Shown here piece after piece: positions 7,843-17,700 of a DNA stretch of 33,894 bases. Within the stretch, counting starts at the first letter, position 1. Every line of letters starts with the position of its first letter. Position numbers and translations under genes: made by a program. Under the pieces are notes generated by a model, which was not told where the DNA came from, did not search any database, and saw only the letters and a program-made list of their open reading frames with translations. Source of the DNA: UBA1138 sp036338615 (GTDB lineage: Bacteria; Gemmatimonadota; Gemmatimonadetes; Longimicrobiales; Gaopeijiaceae); contig JAYZBT010000283.1 in NCBI GenBank assembly GCA_036338615.1, positions 1-33,894 on the forward strand, given 5' to 3'.

Positions 7843-9614
7843 CGGTGCTCTCGTACCGTAATCGTCTGGCCTGTCGAGATCGGTCCGGGCTCGACCGTAC
7901 GCTCCCCTCGAGGCCACCGCACGACGAAGCTGTCGACCGCAGCGGCCTCCCCCAGCGCAAAGCGTAGGGGGTTGAGCAGGGACTGGGAGAGGTACGACGA
8001 GCCCGCGCCTACGTATCGACGCTGGACCCCGGCCTCAGTGTAGACCAGAACCATGGCCCCCAAGGCGTCCAGGTTCGGATGCGCACCCTCGAGCCAGAGC
8101 TCGATCCATGTGGCACTTCCCGGATTCAGATCGTTGCGATACAGTCGTGCCGCACCGCCGTTGACGGTGAGCAGTGCGTCCAGGTCCCCGTCCGCATCGA
8201 CGTCCGCGGTCAGAACACCACGCCCCACGATCGGTGTAGCGAACGCTTCACCCAGGAGCCCGCTGACGTCCGAGAAGCGCCCCGTGCCGTCCCCCAGGAA
8301 GAGCTGCGGCGCCTGCTCGAAGGTCTGTTCCGCCTGCACCAGATTCACTCCCGGCTCGATGTGCCCATTCGCGCTCATCAGGTCCATGTGGCCGTCGAGG
8401 TCGAAATCCGCGAACAGCACGCCGAAGGTCAGCGGCCTGAGCGTCGAGCGCGTGAGGCGAGCCGCTCCCGCCCGGTCCTGGAAGAGGTTGTCCCCGATCT
8501 GGGTGAAGAGCGCCAGCGGCTCGTGCGCGAAGTTGCCGATCGCGATCGACCACCGACCTTCTCCGGTGAGGTCGGCAACGGCGACCCCCATGCCGGCGCG
8601 CGCGCGACCGGCCTCGTCGAACGCCACACCCGCGCGAACGGCGATGTCGGTAAAGGAGCCGTCCGCGTCGTTGCGGTACAAAAAGTTGCGCTGCGTGTCA
8701 TTGGCCACGATCAGGTCCGGCCACCCGTCCTCATCGAAGTCGGCGACCGCGACCCCGAGCGACTTCCCTTCCGCGTTCGACACGCCGGCCGCCTCGGTCA
8801 CGTCGGCGAAGCGCCCCGCTCCCCCGTTCCGGTAGAGCCTGCACGATTCGCCTTCGTACTGCTGAGGGGTCGCATAAGACTTGCTCGTGCCGTCGATGGT
8901 TGCGAACAAGTCGGTCTCGCTCGTCCAACGCACGTAGTTGCATACGAACAGGTCGAGCCATCCGTCTCGATCGTAGTCGAGCCACGCCGCCCCCGAGGAC
9001 CACGCATCGGGCGCATCAGGCGCGTTCCCGGTGACTCCGGCGGCCACGGTGACGTCTGTGAAGCGCCCACCGTCATTCCGCAGCAAGACGTTGCTCCCGA
9101 CCGCAGTCAGATAGATGTCCGCATCGCCGTCGGCGTCGTAGTCCGCCACGGTGACGCCCATCCCGTAGATCGACAGGTCGAGGCCGGCGTTCGCCGTCAC
9201 GTCTTGGAAGCGGCCGTCGCCCAAGTTGCGATAGAGTCGTTGTGTCGACCGAGGCCCAGTTCCTTCGTGGCCTTCCCACCAGGTCCCGTTCACGAGCAAT
9301 AGGTCGGGAGAACCGTTCCCGTCGTAATCGAAGAACGCCGCCCCGCTGCCAACCGTCTCCGGCATCCACTTCTCGCCGAAGGCGCCGTTCTCGTGTACGA
9401 AGTCGATACCCGACTCGCGCGCCACCTCGGTGAAGCGAAGGTCGGTCCCTTCCCCGGCGCCCGGCACCGTAGCGTAGGCGCCCTCCGAGTATTCCGGCAC
9501 GACCTTTTCGGCGGGCTCGTCTCCCGCGCACGCCGCCACCGCGAGTGCGCAGACCAGACGCCAGTCCGACGAGAGCACCTTCGGGGCTCGCCGGCCGGCA
9601 CGGACCCTTCTCAT
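7839..9614 (-). CDS. CRTAC1-family seven-bladed VCBS propeller lipoprotein with ASPIC/UnbV domain
   Basis: This is a 591-residue protein and the simplest propeller of the operon. The N-terminus is basic (MRRVRAGRRAPK) and then hydrophobic, ending in the lipobox VAAC with Cys29. The mature part opens with a CRTAC1-type start (FTEVARESGIDFVHENGAF). Seven calcium-loop motifs follow (DYDGNGSPD, DYDADGDAD, DYDRDGWLD, DFDEDGWPD, the degenerate DLTGEGRWS, DFDLDGHMD, DVDADGDLD). The C-terminal ASPIC/UnbV domain runs from WIELWLEGAHPN to RWPRGERTVEPG. Both ends overlap neighbours by ATGA (9611-9614 and 7839-7842), so translation is probably coupled to the cytochrome upstream and the TPR/propeller lipoprotein downstream. 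The likely location is the periplasm or outer membrane. No catalytic motif is visible. Confidence 0.88.
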   Translation of the reverse strand: MRRVRAGRRAPKVLSSDWRLVCALAVAACAGDEPAEKVVPEYSEGAYATVPGAGEGTDLRFTEVARESGIDFVHENGAFGEKWMPETVGSGAAFFDYDGNGSPDLLLVNGTWWEGHEGTGPRSTQRLYRNLGDGRFQDVTANAGLDLSIYGMGVTVADYDADGDADIYLTAVGSNVLLRNDGGRFTDVTVAAGVTGNAPDAPDAWSSGAAWLDYDRDGWLDLFVCNYVRWTSETDLFATIDGTSKSYATPQQYEGESCRLYRNGGAGRFADVTEAAGVSNAEGKSLGVAVADFDEDGWPDLIVANDTQRNFLYRNDADGSFTDIAVRAGVAFDEAGRARAGMGVAVADLTGEGRWSIAIGNFAHEPLALFTQIGDNLFQDRAGAARLTRSTLRPLTFGVLFADFDLDGHMDLMSANGHIEPGVNLVQAEQTFEQAPQLFLGDGTGRFSDVSGLLGEAFATPIVGRGVLTADVDADGDLDALLTVNGGAARLYRNDLNPGSATWIELWLEGAHPNLDALGAMVLVYTEAGVQRRYVGAGSSYLSQSLLNPLRFALGEAAAVDSFVVRWPRGERTVEPGPISTGQTITVREHR

Positions 9615-12520
9615 CGTCGGATCTCCAGGCGGTGGGTCGGAATCGGCTGAGCCATGATATTCGCGCCAGCGTCACGCGCTCGATACGCCCTGGTGATCGC
9701 CTGGGCGGACTCGTCGATCGCATAGTAGAGGTAGGCCGCTTCCGCCAGATCCGCCTCGTCGTCTCTCCCTAGCGCTCTCAAAGAGAGCATGCGGTGATAG
9801 TGCGCGACGCGATCCTCCGGATCGATCCGGAGCACCTCGGCCAGCGACTCGAGCGCGCGTTCGAACTGTTGGTCGAGAAAGAGCGTGCGCCCCATGGCGC
9901 GCCAGGTCGCACGATCCTCGGGGAAGACCTCGAGCACTCGCTGGTACGCGAGCACCGATTCCTCGTACCGGCCGTCCTCCTGTAGGACCCTGCCCCAGAC
10001 CCATGCGGCCCGTGCGTCGCCTGTAGAGATTTCCTCCGCACGCTCGAGACCGGCGTACGCATCAGCGAGATCGCCTGCGGCAAGAGCCGTCTTCGCCAGG
10101 TTCAACGGTCCGTCCGAGATGTCCGGGCGCAGCGCCTCCACGATCGAGAAAGCCGTGGCTGCACCTCGCGTGTCCCCTTCGAGCAGCAGCCCGATGCCGT
10201 AGTCGTTGTAGCGGACCCACTCTGTGGCGAGGCGCGGCGATGATCCAGGCCCCCCGCTCGCCACCCCGTCCACAACGATCACCCGGGCCGAGTCCGACGC
10301 GATCTCGGTAATCGGCAGGTCGGGGACATCGTCGAAGCGCGCGAAGCCGGCCGGGTTCCCGGCAAACGCGAACTCCGTGTATGCGCGGTCGAATTTCCGC
10401 CACAGCAGTCGGGCGCGGACCGTGAGACGGGACCCCACCCACTCCTCGGGAAGAACGACCTCATAGTGCGCGATATCAGCCGTACCGGGACCGATCACAT
10501 TCTGGTAGACGGCGACGTGGATGTCCTGGGCGTTGCGCCGGTGGATGGCTTGTCCGTCCCGATCGACGATGACCGCCTTGAAGGTGTGCGCCATGGGGTC
10601 GAGGTGCCCGTCCTCACCGATTTCGCCACTCGCGACGAGAAGGTTTCCCTCCCCGTCCTCGATCGTGAACTCGAGCCACCCCTCGTTCGAGTCGTTGGTA
10701 CCGCCCGGGAACGTGTGCCCGACGCCCGCGTTGCGGACCACGACGTCGAACGTCAGGGGAACGCCCGCCTCCACCGCTGAGGCGCCCCACCCGAGCGGCA
10801 TCGTCGCAGCTCGACCCGACGCCTTCACGGCCAATACGTCCACCGTGAGCTTCTGGTCGCTCAGGAACTCCTCGATACGCCGGACCGTCGCGGTATCCCC
10901 TCGTACATAAGCCAGCGCGGTGTTGACGGCGAGGAATCGGTGCGAGCGCACCATGCCATTGTCGGCCGCCACGTCTCCGCGAGGCGCCGGCTCGAACGGC
11001 ATGTGGCAGTCCTGACAGACGCGCTTGCTGGGCGGCAGATAGAACGTGCGAGACGCGTTCAGCGCGACGCCACTGTCATCCCAATTGTCGAAATCGTCCT
11101 GTCCCCGGAGCCAGCGGTAATTGTTCACGGGCTCCGTGAGGCTGACCTTGTGGCACGTCGCACAGAATACGCTCTCCGTGTGGAAAGGCTTGAGCAGGCG
11201 GGCCTTGTGAACCGCGGGGCGGGCCTTGACCGCCAGGTCGTGCAAGTAACGGCCGGCGCTACCGGGAGTGGAGGACGGGAAGAGGTACGGGTCCTCCTGC
11301 TCGTTCGCGATGTTGTAGTTGCCGTTCCCGGTCTGGTCGTGGATGCGATCGATCGCGTGACACGCCAAGCACGTCAGGCCCGCCTGCGCTTCCAGGCTAC
11401 CGCGGTCGATCTCGCGCCCCATCGTGCCGGCGAGCATGAGCGCCGGGTCGTGACAGCCGCTGCACCACTTACTCTTGGCTCGCCCAACCCCGTCGATGTC
11501 GTCGGGGAAAGACGCGGCGTGCTCCTCGATCCAGGGATTGGACTCGAGCGCGCCGCGGCGCATGTCCATGATCGTCGCTTCATAGAACGGGTTGTTGAAC
11601 GATGCGAAGCGGTGCGCCGATGCCGCCCACTGATCGACCACGTCGGGGTGGCAGGTCTCACACGACTCCGCCCCGATGCGGGCCTCCTGCACGAAGCCGC
11701 GCTCAGCCACTTCGGCGCGCACGAGGTCGCGGGGCGTCCCGAAGCCCGGCGTGGTCAGGATCCTCGCCGCCAGATACTCGCCGGTCGTCGTGGTGGTCGC
11801 CGACGGGAAGAACGGGCTCGCAGGCGGCACCGCGGCAACCGGGACCCAGCCGGACGGACCGAACCTCCCAGCCAAGAGCTCCTGAATGTCGCGATCAGGC
11901 CCGCCGGCACCGGCGGACCGTTGAGCCCTCACGGCGCCCCCCCCGGCCAGCACCAACGCTCCGTGCGTCAGAAAGAGAGCGAGCGCGCCTGCGGAGACCG
12001 CGCCCAGATAACGAGCGAAGGCCAGCGCGTTCGGCCTCGTGAAGCTCACGACTCGATGCACGACGTACGCTCCGACCACCACCGACGAAGCGATCACATG
12101 CGTCCACCAGGCCCACTGATTCTCGCGGGTCGCCGCGGCCGAGAGAATGAAGAGGCCCGTGACGAGCAGTGTGACGCCGAGCACCGCATAAGCGATGCCG
12201 GACCAAGCGGACGCCGCGTGGAACCGCCGCCACACCTTGGGCAGATGCGCGACCAGGAACACCACCATGACCGAGACGAGCAAGATCCCCACGGCGGTAT
12301 GAGCGAGTACCAGGAACTGGTAAAAGCGGGGAAGCGTATCGGCCCCGAGCGCGAAGGGCGCGAGCCCGACTCGATCCGCGAGCCGCACCAGCACCAGGTA
12401 GACGGTATCGGCCAATAGGAGCCCCGCGACGCCGATCGCTACGACCAGGAATCGCTTCAGCCCCGCCGACAATAGAGAGGGTAGCCGCGGACGAGGCGGC
12501 TTCGCCTGCGACTCCGTCAT
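9611..12520 (-). CDS. Membrane pentaheme c-type cytochrome fused to TPR repeats
   Basis: This is a 969-residue protein. The ATG at 12520 overlaps the preceding stop (ATGA); longer in-frame starts lie inside the upstream gene and are rejected. Residues about 20-195 hold five hydrophobic helices with His74 and His92 in the second and His141 and His155 in the fourth, a possible b-heme membrane domain. Five CxxCH heme-attachment sites follow at about 287, 353, 384, 453 and 502 (CETCH, CSGCH, CLACH, CATCH, CQDCH). A beta-rich segment contains VGHTFPGGTNDSNEGW, which I associate with multiheme cytochromes of this type. The last 180 or so residues are TPR repeats (for example RVLQEDGRYEESVLAYQRVLEVFP). 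No canonical oxidoreductase catalytic domain is visible. The inferred role is electron transfer from the periplasm to or from the quinone pool, working with the co-translated propeller lipoproteins. Confidence 0.88.
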   Translation of the reverse strand: MTESQAKPPRPRLPSLLSAGLKRFLVVAIGVAGLLLADTVYLVLVRLADRVGLAPFALGADTLPRFYQFLVLAHTAVGILLVSVMVVFLVAHLPKVWRRFHAASAWSGIAYAVLGVTLLVTGLFILSAAATRENQWAWWTHVIASSVVVGAYVVHRVVSFTRPNALAFARYLGAVSAGALALFLTHGALVLAGGGAVRAQRSAGAGGPDRDIQELLAGRFGPSGWVPVAAVPPASPFFPSATTTTTGEYLAARILTTPGFGTPRDLVRAEVAERGFVQEARIGAESCETCHPDVVDQWAASAHRFASFNNPFYEATIMDMRRGALESNPWIEEHAASFPDDIDGVGRAKSKWCSGCHDPALMLAGTMGREIDRGSLEAQAGLTCLACHAIDRIHDQTGNGNYNIANEQEDPYLFPSSTPGSAGRYLHDLAVKARPAVHKARLLKPFHTESVFCATCHKVSLTEPVNNYRWLRGQDDFDNWDDSGVALNASRTFYLPPSKRVCQDCHMPFEPAPRGDVAADNGMVRSHRFLAVNTALAYVRGDTATVRRIEEFLSDQKLTVDVLAVKASGRAATMPLGWGASAVEAGVPLTFDVVVRNAGVGHTFPGGTNDSNEGWLEFTIEDGEGNLLVASGEIGEDGHLDPMAHTFKAVIVDRDGQAIHRRNAQDIHVAVYQNVIGPGTADIAHYEVVLPEEWVGSRLTVRARLLWRKFDRAYTEFAFAGNPAGFARFDDVPDLPITEIASDSARVIVVDGVASGGPGSSPRLATEWVRYNDYGIGLLLEGDTRGAATAFSIVEALRPDISDGPLNLAKTALAAGDLADAYAGLERAEEISTGDARAAWVWGRVLQEDGRYEESVLAYQRVLEVFPEDRATWRAMGRTLFLDQQFERALESLAEVLRIDPEDRVAHYHRMLSLRALGRDDEADLAEAAYLYYAIDESAQAITRAYRARDAGANIMAQPIPTHRLEIRR

Positions 12521-14724
12521 CGGCCCTGCCCGAGTACGAACGCGCTTCGCTCCAGCAATTCGGCTTCGGCAACCCCCTCGCGCACCCGGTAGGCGGCGTC
12601 CAGGGAGAGCGGGCTCAACTCCTGCGTGAGGCCCGTGGTGGGCCAGCGCACGGTTACCGCCGACACGCGCTGAGCACGTCCTAGTCCGATGTCGAGCCGC
12701 AGCGGGTTCCCGCCGAACGTACTGCCGCTCGACACCACTCTGTGGATGCTTCGCTCGCTTCCGTCGACCTCCAAGGTGACCGTGACGCGCGCGCCGATGG
12801 CGGAGCGATTGCTGCGGACGCCTTCGAGCCAAAGCGAGAGCCAGTGGTTGCCGTGGCCAGGGTTCTCGAAAAGAACGTTGTGCGCGAGATCACCCTCATA
12901 GGCGCCACCCATCGCGGCGAATACGTCCTGATCGCCGTCGTGATCGATGTCGCCGAAACCGATGCCATGTCCCTTCTCGATGAGTCCGAATCCTCCTGAG
13001 CTAGTCACGTCCTGGAAACGCGCGCCCGCGTTGTTGCGAAACATCCGATTCGGCATGAGCGCCTGGAAGTACGCATCCCCGGTTCCCACGTAGAAGTCGA
13101 GCCAGCCGTCGTTGTCCAGGTCCCCGAAGTTCGAGCCCATGGAGAACTGGATTCGGTCGAGCCCGACGTTCTCGGAAACCTCGTCGAAGGTGCCGTCACC
13201 TCGGTTCCGGTAGAGGCGCGGCAACTCAGAGTCGTGGCTCAAATCCAGGTACTCTGCCGCGATATCCCCGAAGTTGGTACGATACCCCGCCACAAAGATG
13301 TCGAGCCAGCCGTCGTTGTCGTAGTCCCAAAACCAGGTTGGGAATGCGTCGCGCGGTTCCGCGACCCCGGCCTCACCGGTCCGATCACTGAAACTCCATG
13401 TGCCACCCGACCCCGCGCCCTCGTTTCGTAGCAGGAGATTCGGCGCGTTGGTGCGCGACACGTAGAGGTCGGGGCGGCCGTCGTTGTCGTAGTCGCCCCA
13501 TGTGACACCCTTGATGATCCCAGTGACCGCGACACCCACCTCGAAGGCGACATCCACAAACGTGCCGTCCCCCTGGTTGCGAAAGAGTTGGCAGGGGTGA
13601 GATCGGTCGCCGAACGTCTCGTTGCCCACGAAGAGATCGAGCAGCCCGTCGCCGTCGAAGTCCGCCCAACTCGCCGTCTGGCTCGGATGCATCGGTCGTA
13701 AGAGCCCCGCCGCTTGAGTCACGTCCTCGAAGGTGCCGTCACCACGGTTCCGCAGCAGAGAATTCACCTGTCCTTCGAGTAGCCATCCACCACGAAGCAC
13801 GAAGACATCGAGATCGCCGTCGTTGTCGTAGTCCGCCTGCACGATGTTACCGCCACCCCATAGGCCCTCGAGTCCAGCAGCTCCCGTGCGCCGCTGGAAC
13901 GTGCCGTCCCCACGGTTCAGGTGATATCTGATTGGGTCCCGGAGTTGCCACGACGAAGCCATGAGGTCGAGCAGGCCGTCTCCATTGAAGTCGTCCATGA
14001 TGCCCCCCCCCACGTGACCGACGTCGTCCACCCCCAACACCGGGGCGACGTCGCGGAAACGCCCGATCTCGTACTCGGACCGGAAGGCGAGCTCGGGAAT
14101 CAAGAGCCCGGGCGGCACGTCCGTCGGGTACGTGCCCACCATCATGTGGGCGACGTTGAGCATCCAGCGCGCGCCGAGATTCTCGGGATTCCGCTCGAGC
14201 AGGTCCTGGTAGATGGGGATCGACGCAAGGGCGCCCCCTGCGACCCGATGCACGGCGTCCTCGGGTACGGGAACGAGGCAGGCGACCGCACCCGCCCCGT
14301 CGATACAATTCTCCCTCTCTCCCAAACGGAGGTGCGCCGTCGCCAGGAAATCGAGCAGGGACTCCTCGAAACTCGGCGGTGCCCGCTCGACCTCCGGCGC
14401 GCTCGCCTGGTGATCGGCAAGGTCCGCGCGCAAGGCCTCCAGCTGGTCGATCGCTTGTTCGAGCCGACCGGCGTACAACATCTGCTCGGCAAAGGCGAGT
14501 TGGAAGAGCAACCGTTCCCTCTCGTTCGTACGCGGCGGCAACGCCTGCATGGCCTGCAAGAGCGCGGAGTTGGCGAAGCGGTTCTTCACCGGATCGACCT
14601 GAGAGGCTGCTTCCTCCAGATACGCGGCCATGTCGAACGGCGCCTCGGCGTCACCCCGCGCGCAGGCAGTCCCCGCGAGCAGCCAAAGCAGAGAGCCGAC
14701 ACGCATCACGTGGCGGGGGCTCAT
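12517..14724 (-). CDS. TPR-type CRTAC1-family VCBS propeller lipoprotein with ASPIC/UnbV domain
   Basis: This is the second gene of the operon, 735 residues. The ATG at 14724 overlaps the previous stop (ATGA); another ATG six codons on (14706) is possible. The signal ends LLAGTAC (Cys21), a slightly weak lipobox because the -3 residue is Gly. Residues about 30-240 are helical and TPR-like (LAFAEQMLYAGRLEQAIDQL and IYQDLLERNPENLGARWML). They include a Cys pair (ENCIDGAGAVACLVP) that I recall from other TPR-bearing CRTAC1 proteins. Exactly seven calcium-loop motifs follow (DFNGDGLLD, DYDNDGDLD, DFDGDGLLD, DYDNDGRPD, DYDNDGWLD, DLDNDGWLD, DIDHDGDQD). The UnbV domain comes last (HWLSLWLEGVRSN to VRWPTTGLTQEL). 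It overlaps the cytochrome gene by ATGA. The probable role is a calcium-stabilised binding scaffold in the envelope. Confidence 0.86.
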   Translation of the reverse strand: MSPRHVMRVGSLLWLLAGTACARGDAEAPFDMAAYLEEAASQVDPVKNRFANSALLQAMQALPPRTNERERLLFQLAFAEQMLYAGRLEQAIDQLEALRADLADHQASAPEVERAPPSFEESLLDFLATAHLRLGERENCIDGAGAVACLVPVPEDAVHRVAGGALASIPIYQDLLERNPENLGARWMLNVAHMMVGTYPTDVPPGLLIPELAFRSEYEIGRFRDVAPVLGVDDVGHVGGGIMDDFNGDGLLDLMASSWQLRDPIRYHLNRGDGTFQRRTGAAGLEGLWGGGNIVQADYDNDGDLDVFVLRGGWLLEGQVNSLLRNRGDGTFEDVTQAAGLLRPMHPSQTASWADFDGDGLLDLFVGNETFGDRSHPCQLFRNQGDGTFVDVAFEVGVAVTGIIKGVTWGDYDNDGRPDLYVSRTNAPNLLLRNEGAGSGGTWSFSDRTGEAGVAEPRDAFPTWFWDYDNDGWLDIFVAGYRTNFGDIAAEYLDLSHDSELPRLYRNRGDGTFDEVSENVGLDRIQFSMGSNFGDLDNDGWLDFYVGTGDAYFQALMPNRMFRNNAGARFQDVTSSGGFGLIEKGHGIGFGDIDHDGDQDVFAAMGGAYEGDLAHNVLFENPGHGNHWLSLWLEGVRSNRSAIGARVTVTLEVDGSERSIHRVVSSGSTFGGNPLRLDIGLGRAQRVSAVTVRWPTTGLTQELSPLSLDAAYRVREGVAEAELLERSAFVLGQGR

Positions 14725-17700
14725 GAGGACGCCCATCGCAGCAAGACCTCCGTGGCTCCGACCGCGATCGGCTGCTGCGCCACGCTGCTGTCCGGCCATC
14801 TTATCTGCACCGCCGTCGGGGTCCCCGAAAAGCCGAGCACCTGCACCGCGTCGTCACTCGACCAATAGCCGGAGCCCGAGCGGACCTCACGGGCGGGTCC
14901 TAGAGAACCGTCGTATACCAAGCGCAGGCGCGCGCCGATGCCGGTCGGGTTCTCGGGCGGGCCCTCGAGAACCACGCGCAGTCCTGGCCGGGCTCCAACG
15001 TTGTGAAAGAGCTTGGTCTCGGTACCGTTTTGCGCCACCGCAAGGTCGATCCGGCCATCCATATCGAAGTCGGCGAATGCCGCGCCGCGCTGGTCCCCGT
15101 ACACGATCAGGCCGGACCGGTCCGCGGACACCGGACGCAAACTTCCCGTGCCGTCACCCAGCATCAGCAGGGCCCGCCCTGCGTCGTACCGCGGCGTAAA
15201 TCCGTCGGTGGGGAAAAAGTTCTGCGTGAGGACCACATCCTCGTTTCCGTCGCCGTCGACGTCGGCGACGCCCACGTGGTGGGCGGGCGCGAGTTGCGCC
15301 TCGGTGGGCAAGGCCTCGGTCTCGAAGCGACCGCCGCGATTCAACAAGACAGTGTGTTCGAGCGTCGCCGCCCGCAGAAAAAAGAAGCCCCTGGGATCGG
15401 CTCCCATGACATCGGCCAGCGTGGATCGGGAATAGCTGTCGAAGCTGCCGACCCGCGACCGCAGTGACGGCAAAGCGACGCGGGTCTGTTCGTACCGCGC
15501 CAGCGGATACAGTGCCCCTCCTCCGTCGCGCGCCCGCGCCAGCAGCACCTCCCACGTCCCGTTCTGGTCGACGTCTCCGTGCACAACGGTGAGCGGCCGG
15601 TCAGGTGTGGTCACCAATCGCGAGTTGAGCCCCTCGTTGCTCGCGACCAGGTCCATGCGGCCATCGCCGTCGAGGTCGCCCGCCGAGATGCCCCGCCAAA
15701 GGCCCGTGAGCTCGCTCAGGCCCCATCGGGCAGTGGCGTCGACGAACGTGCCTGCCTCATTCAGGAAGAGGCGGACCGAACCCCACTCAGGCGCGAGCGC
15801 GAGGTCGGGATCGCCGTCGTCGTCGATGTCGGTGAAGACGGCCCCGGATACGAGCGCGAGGTCCCTAAATGCCGCTTGCTCGGCGACTCTGTACACGCCC
15901 CCTTCTTTGATGAGCAAGCGCGACGTGGCCGGCAGCGGGTAGAACGCCGGGACCGTGCGCCCTCCCACGAACAGGTCGAGGTCCCCGTCCCCGTCGACAT
16001 CGGCCTGAGCCAGAGGACCCACCGAACTGAGGTGTGGGCCAGCAAGAGACGCCGACCCCGTCCCCCCGTTCCAAGCGATACGCACGACGCCGTCGAGGCT
16101 GCGCGCCTCTTCCGGCGAGCCGGCATCGAAGCTGGTCTGGCCCACGATCAGCGACACAGTACCATCCCCCCACGAGGGTAGAACTGTGGTTTGATCGTGA
16201 GCGGTCGCAGCACCCGGTATGGCAGTGAACCCTCCTCCGTCGTTCCGCATCACCGTGGCCCGGCTTCCCTGCCCTGCAGCGACGACCAGGTCGGGGTCTC
16301 CGTCCAGGTCGAGATCGGCCCACGTCACACCAGGACCCAGCCGCGACAATTGGTACGGTAGCAGCGGCTGGCGCTCGAAGTCCGCGAACGGTCCCTCGAG
16401 GTGCTCTGAGGCTAGCGCGTTGGATACGTCCTCGAAGATTCTGCCTTCTGGTGCACTCGCAACCGCCGGCGCGGGCTCGGCGCTCGCTTCCCGGACCTCG
16501 TACATCCGGTTTGCAGAAGCCGAGAGTCGAGTCACGCCACCGCTCGGCCACGTGATCTCCAGCGTGAGGGCTTCGCCGGGTACGGCGCCTCCGCGGCCCG
16601 CCGCGAATGTGACGACCGTCTCCGAGCCCGAGAGATACAGCCCCCCCGCCGTGATCTCCTTGTCCTGGAACAGGACCGGGGCCGTAGTCCCAGACGGAGC
16701 TCCGCCGGCACCAAGCAGTCGCACACGAGCGCCAACGGCTCCAGTGTTGGCGCCGTCTGCCAGGAGGCGCACCGCCACGCGCGCCCCGCTCGCGTCGTTC
16801 CGCAAAAGCAGCGGGGACTGGTTGAGCCGATTGATCACGACGTCGAGGTCACCGTCTCCGTCGAGGTCGCCGGTTGCGATCCCGTGTGACACGTCGGGCC
16901 CCTGCGAGAAGCCCCACTCGTCGCCGACCTCCTCGAAGGTGAGGTCACCGCGATTGCGGAACGCGCGATTACGCGTCGGCAGGTCCGGATAGAGCGACTT
17001 CGCCTGGTCCCAGGTGACCGAGCCTCGAAGATCTGTGACGCGCTGGAGCGCGTCCCCGTCCCGCATGTCCCGACCATGCCCGTTCGCCACCAGCAGATCC
17101 TCGAATCCATCGAGGTCCACGTCGAGAAACAGGCTTCCCCAAGTCCATTCAGAGCCGTCGACGCCGGCCATCTCGGCAATCTGAGCCCAGGTGCCGTCTC
17201 CGCGCCCGAGGAAAAGCGTATTCCGGCCCGCCTGCGGGCGATCGGCGATTCTCCCCGGCGGCTTCTGCAGCGATGCGTGTAGCGGGACCTGCGCCAGCCT
17301 CCGCCCGGGGTCCGAGCTCAACATGTCCGCCACGAAGAAATCGACCACGCCGTCCCGGTTCACATCTGAGAAGTCGACGGCCATGGACGCGTGACTCTGT
17401 GTGCGCAAGGCATAAGCGTCGACGAGCGTGAAGGTGCCCGATCCGTCGTTGAGCCACAGATAGTCCGGATCGTCGAAGTCGTTACACACGTAGAGGTCCG
17501 GATCGCCGTCGTGGTCCACGTCGTAGAACCGCGCGGCGAGGCCGAAGTCGTCAACGTCTCTCGTCAGCGGCACGCCTTCGGCGTCCAGGAAGCGTCCTCC
17601 GGTCCACGACACCTGCTCGAAGTGGAGGGCTCCGTCGTTCAAGTAGAGTCGATCGGGGTCCGCTTGCTCCACGGCAACCTCGACGCCGTCGCGGGTCTCG

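Noticed and set aside
8079..9302. Plus-strand open frame (407 codons) opposite the 591-aa propeller lipoprotein
   Set aside because: It is a shadow of the propeller repeats, with no recognisable motif and no ribosome site.
10940..12418. Plus-strand open frame (492 codons) opposite the cytochrome gene
   Set aside because: The opposite strand encodes five CxxCH sites and membrane helices; this Arg/His/Pro-rich frame is a high-GC shadow.
12521..12832. N-terminal extension of the cytochrome frame
   Set aside because: It lies inside the upstream propeller gene, is Arg-rich shadow sequence, and the ATGA-coupled ATG at 12520 fits the operon pattern.
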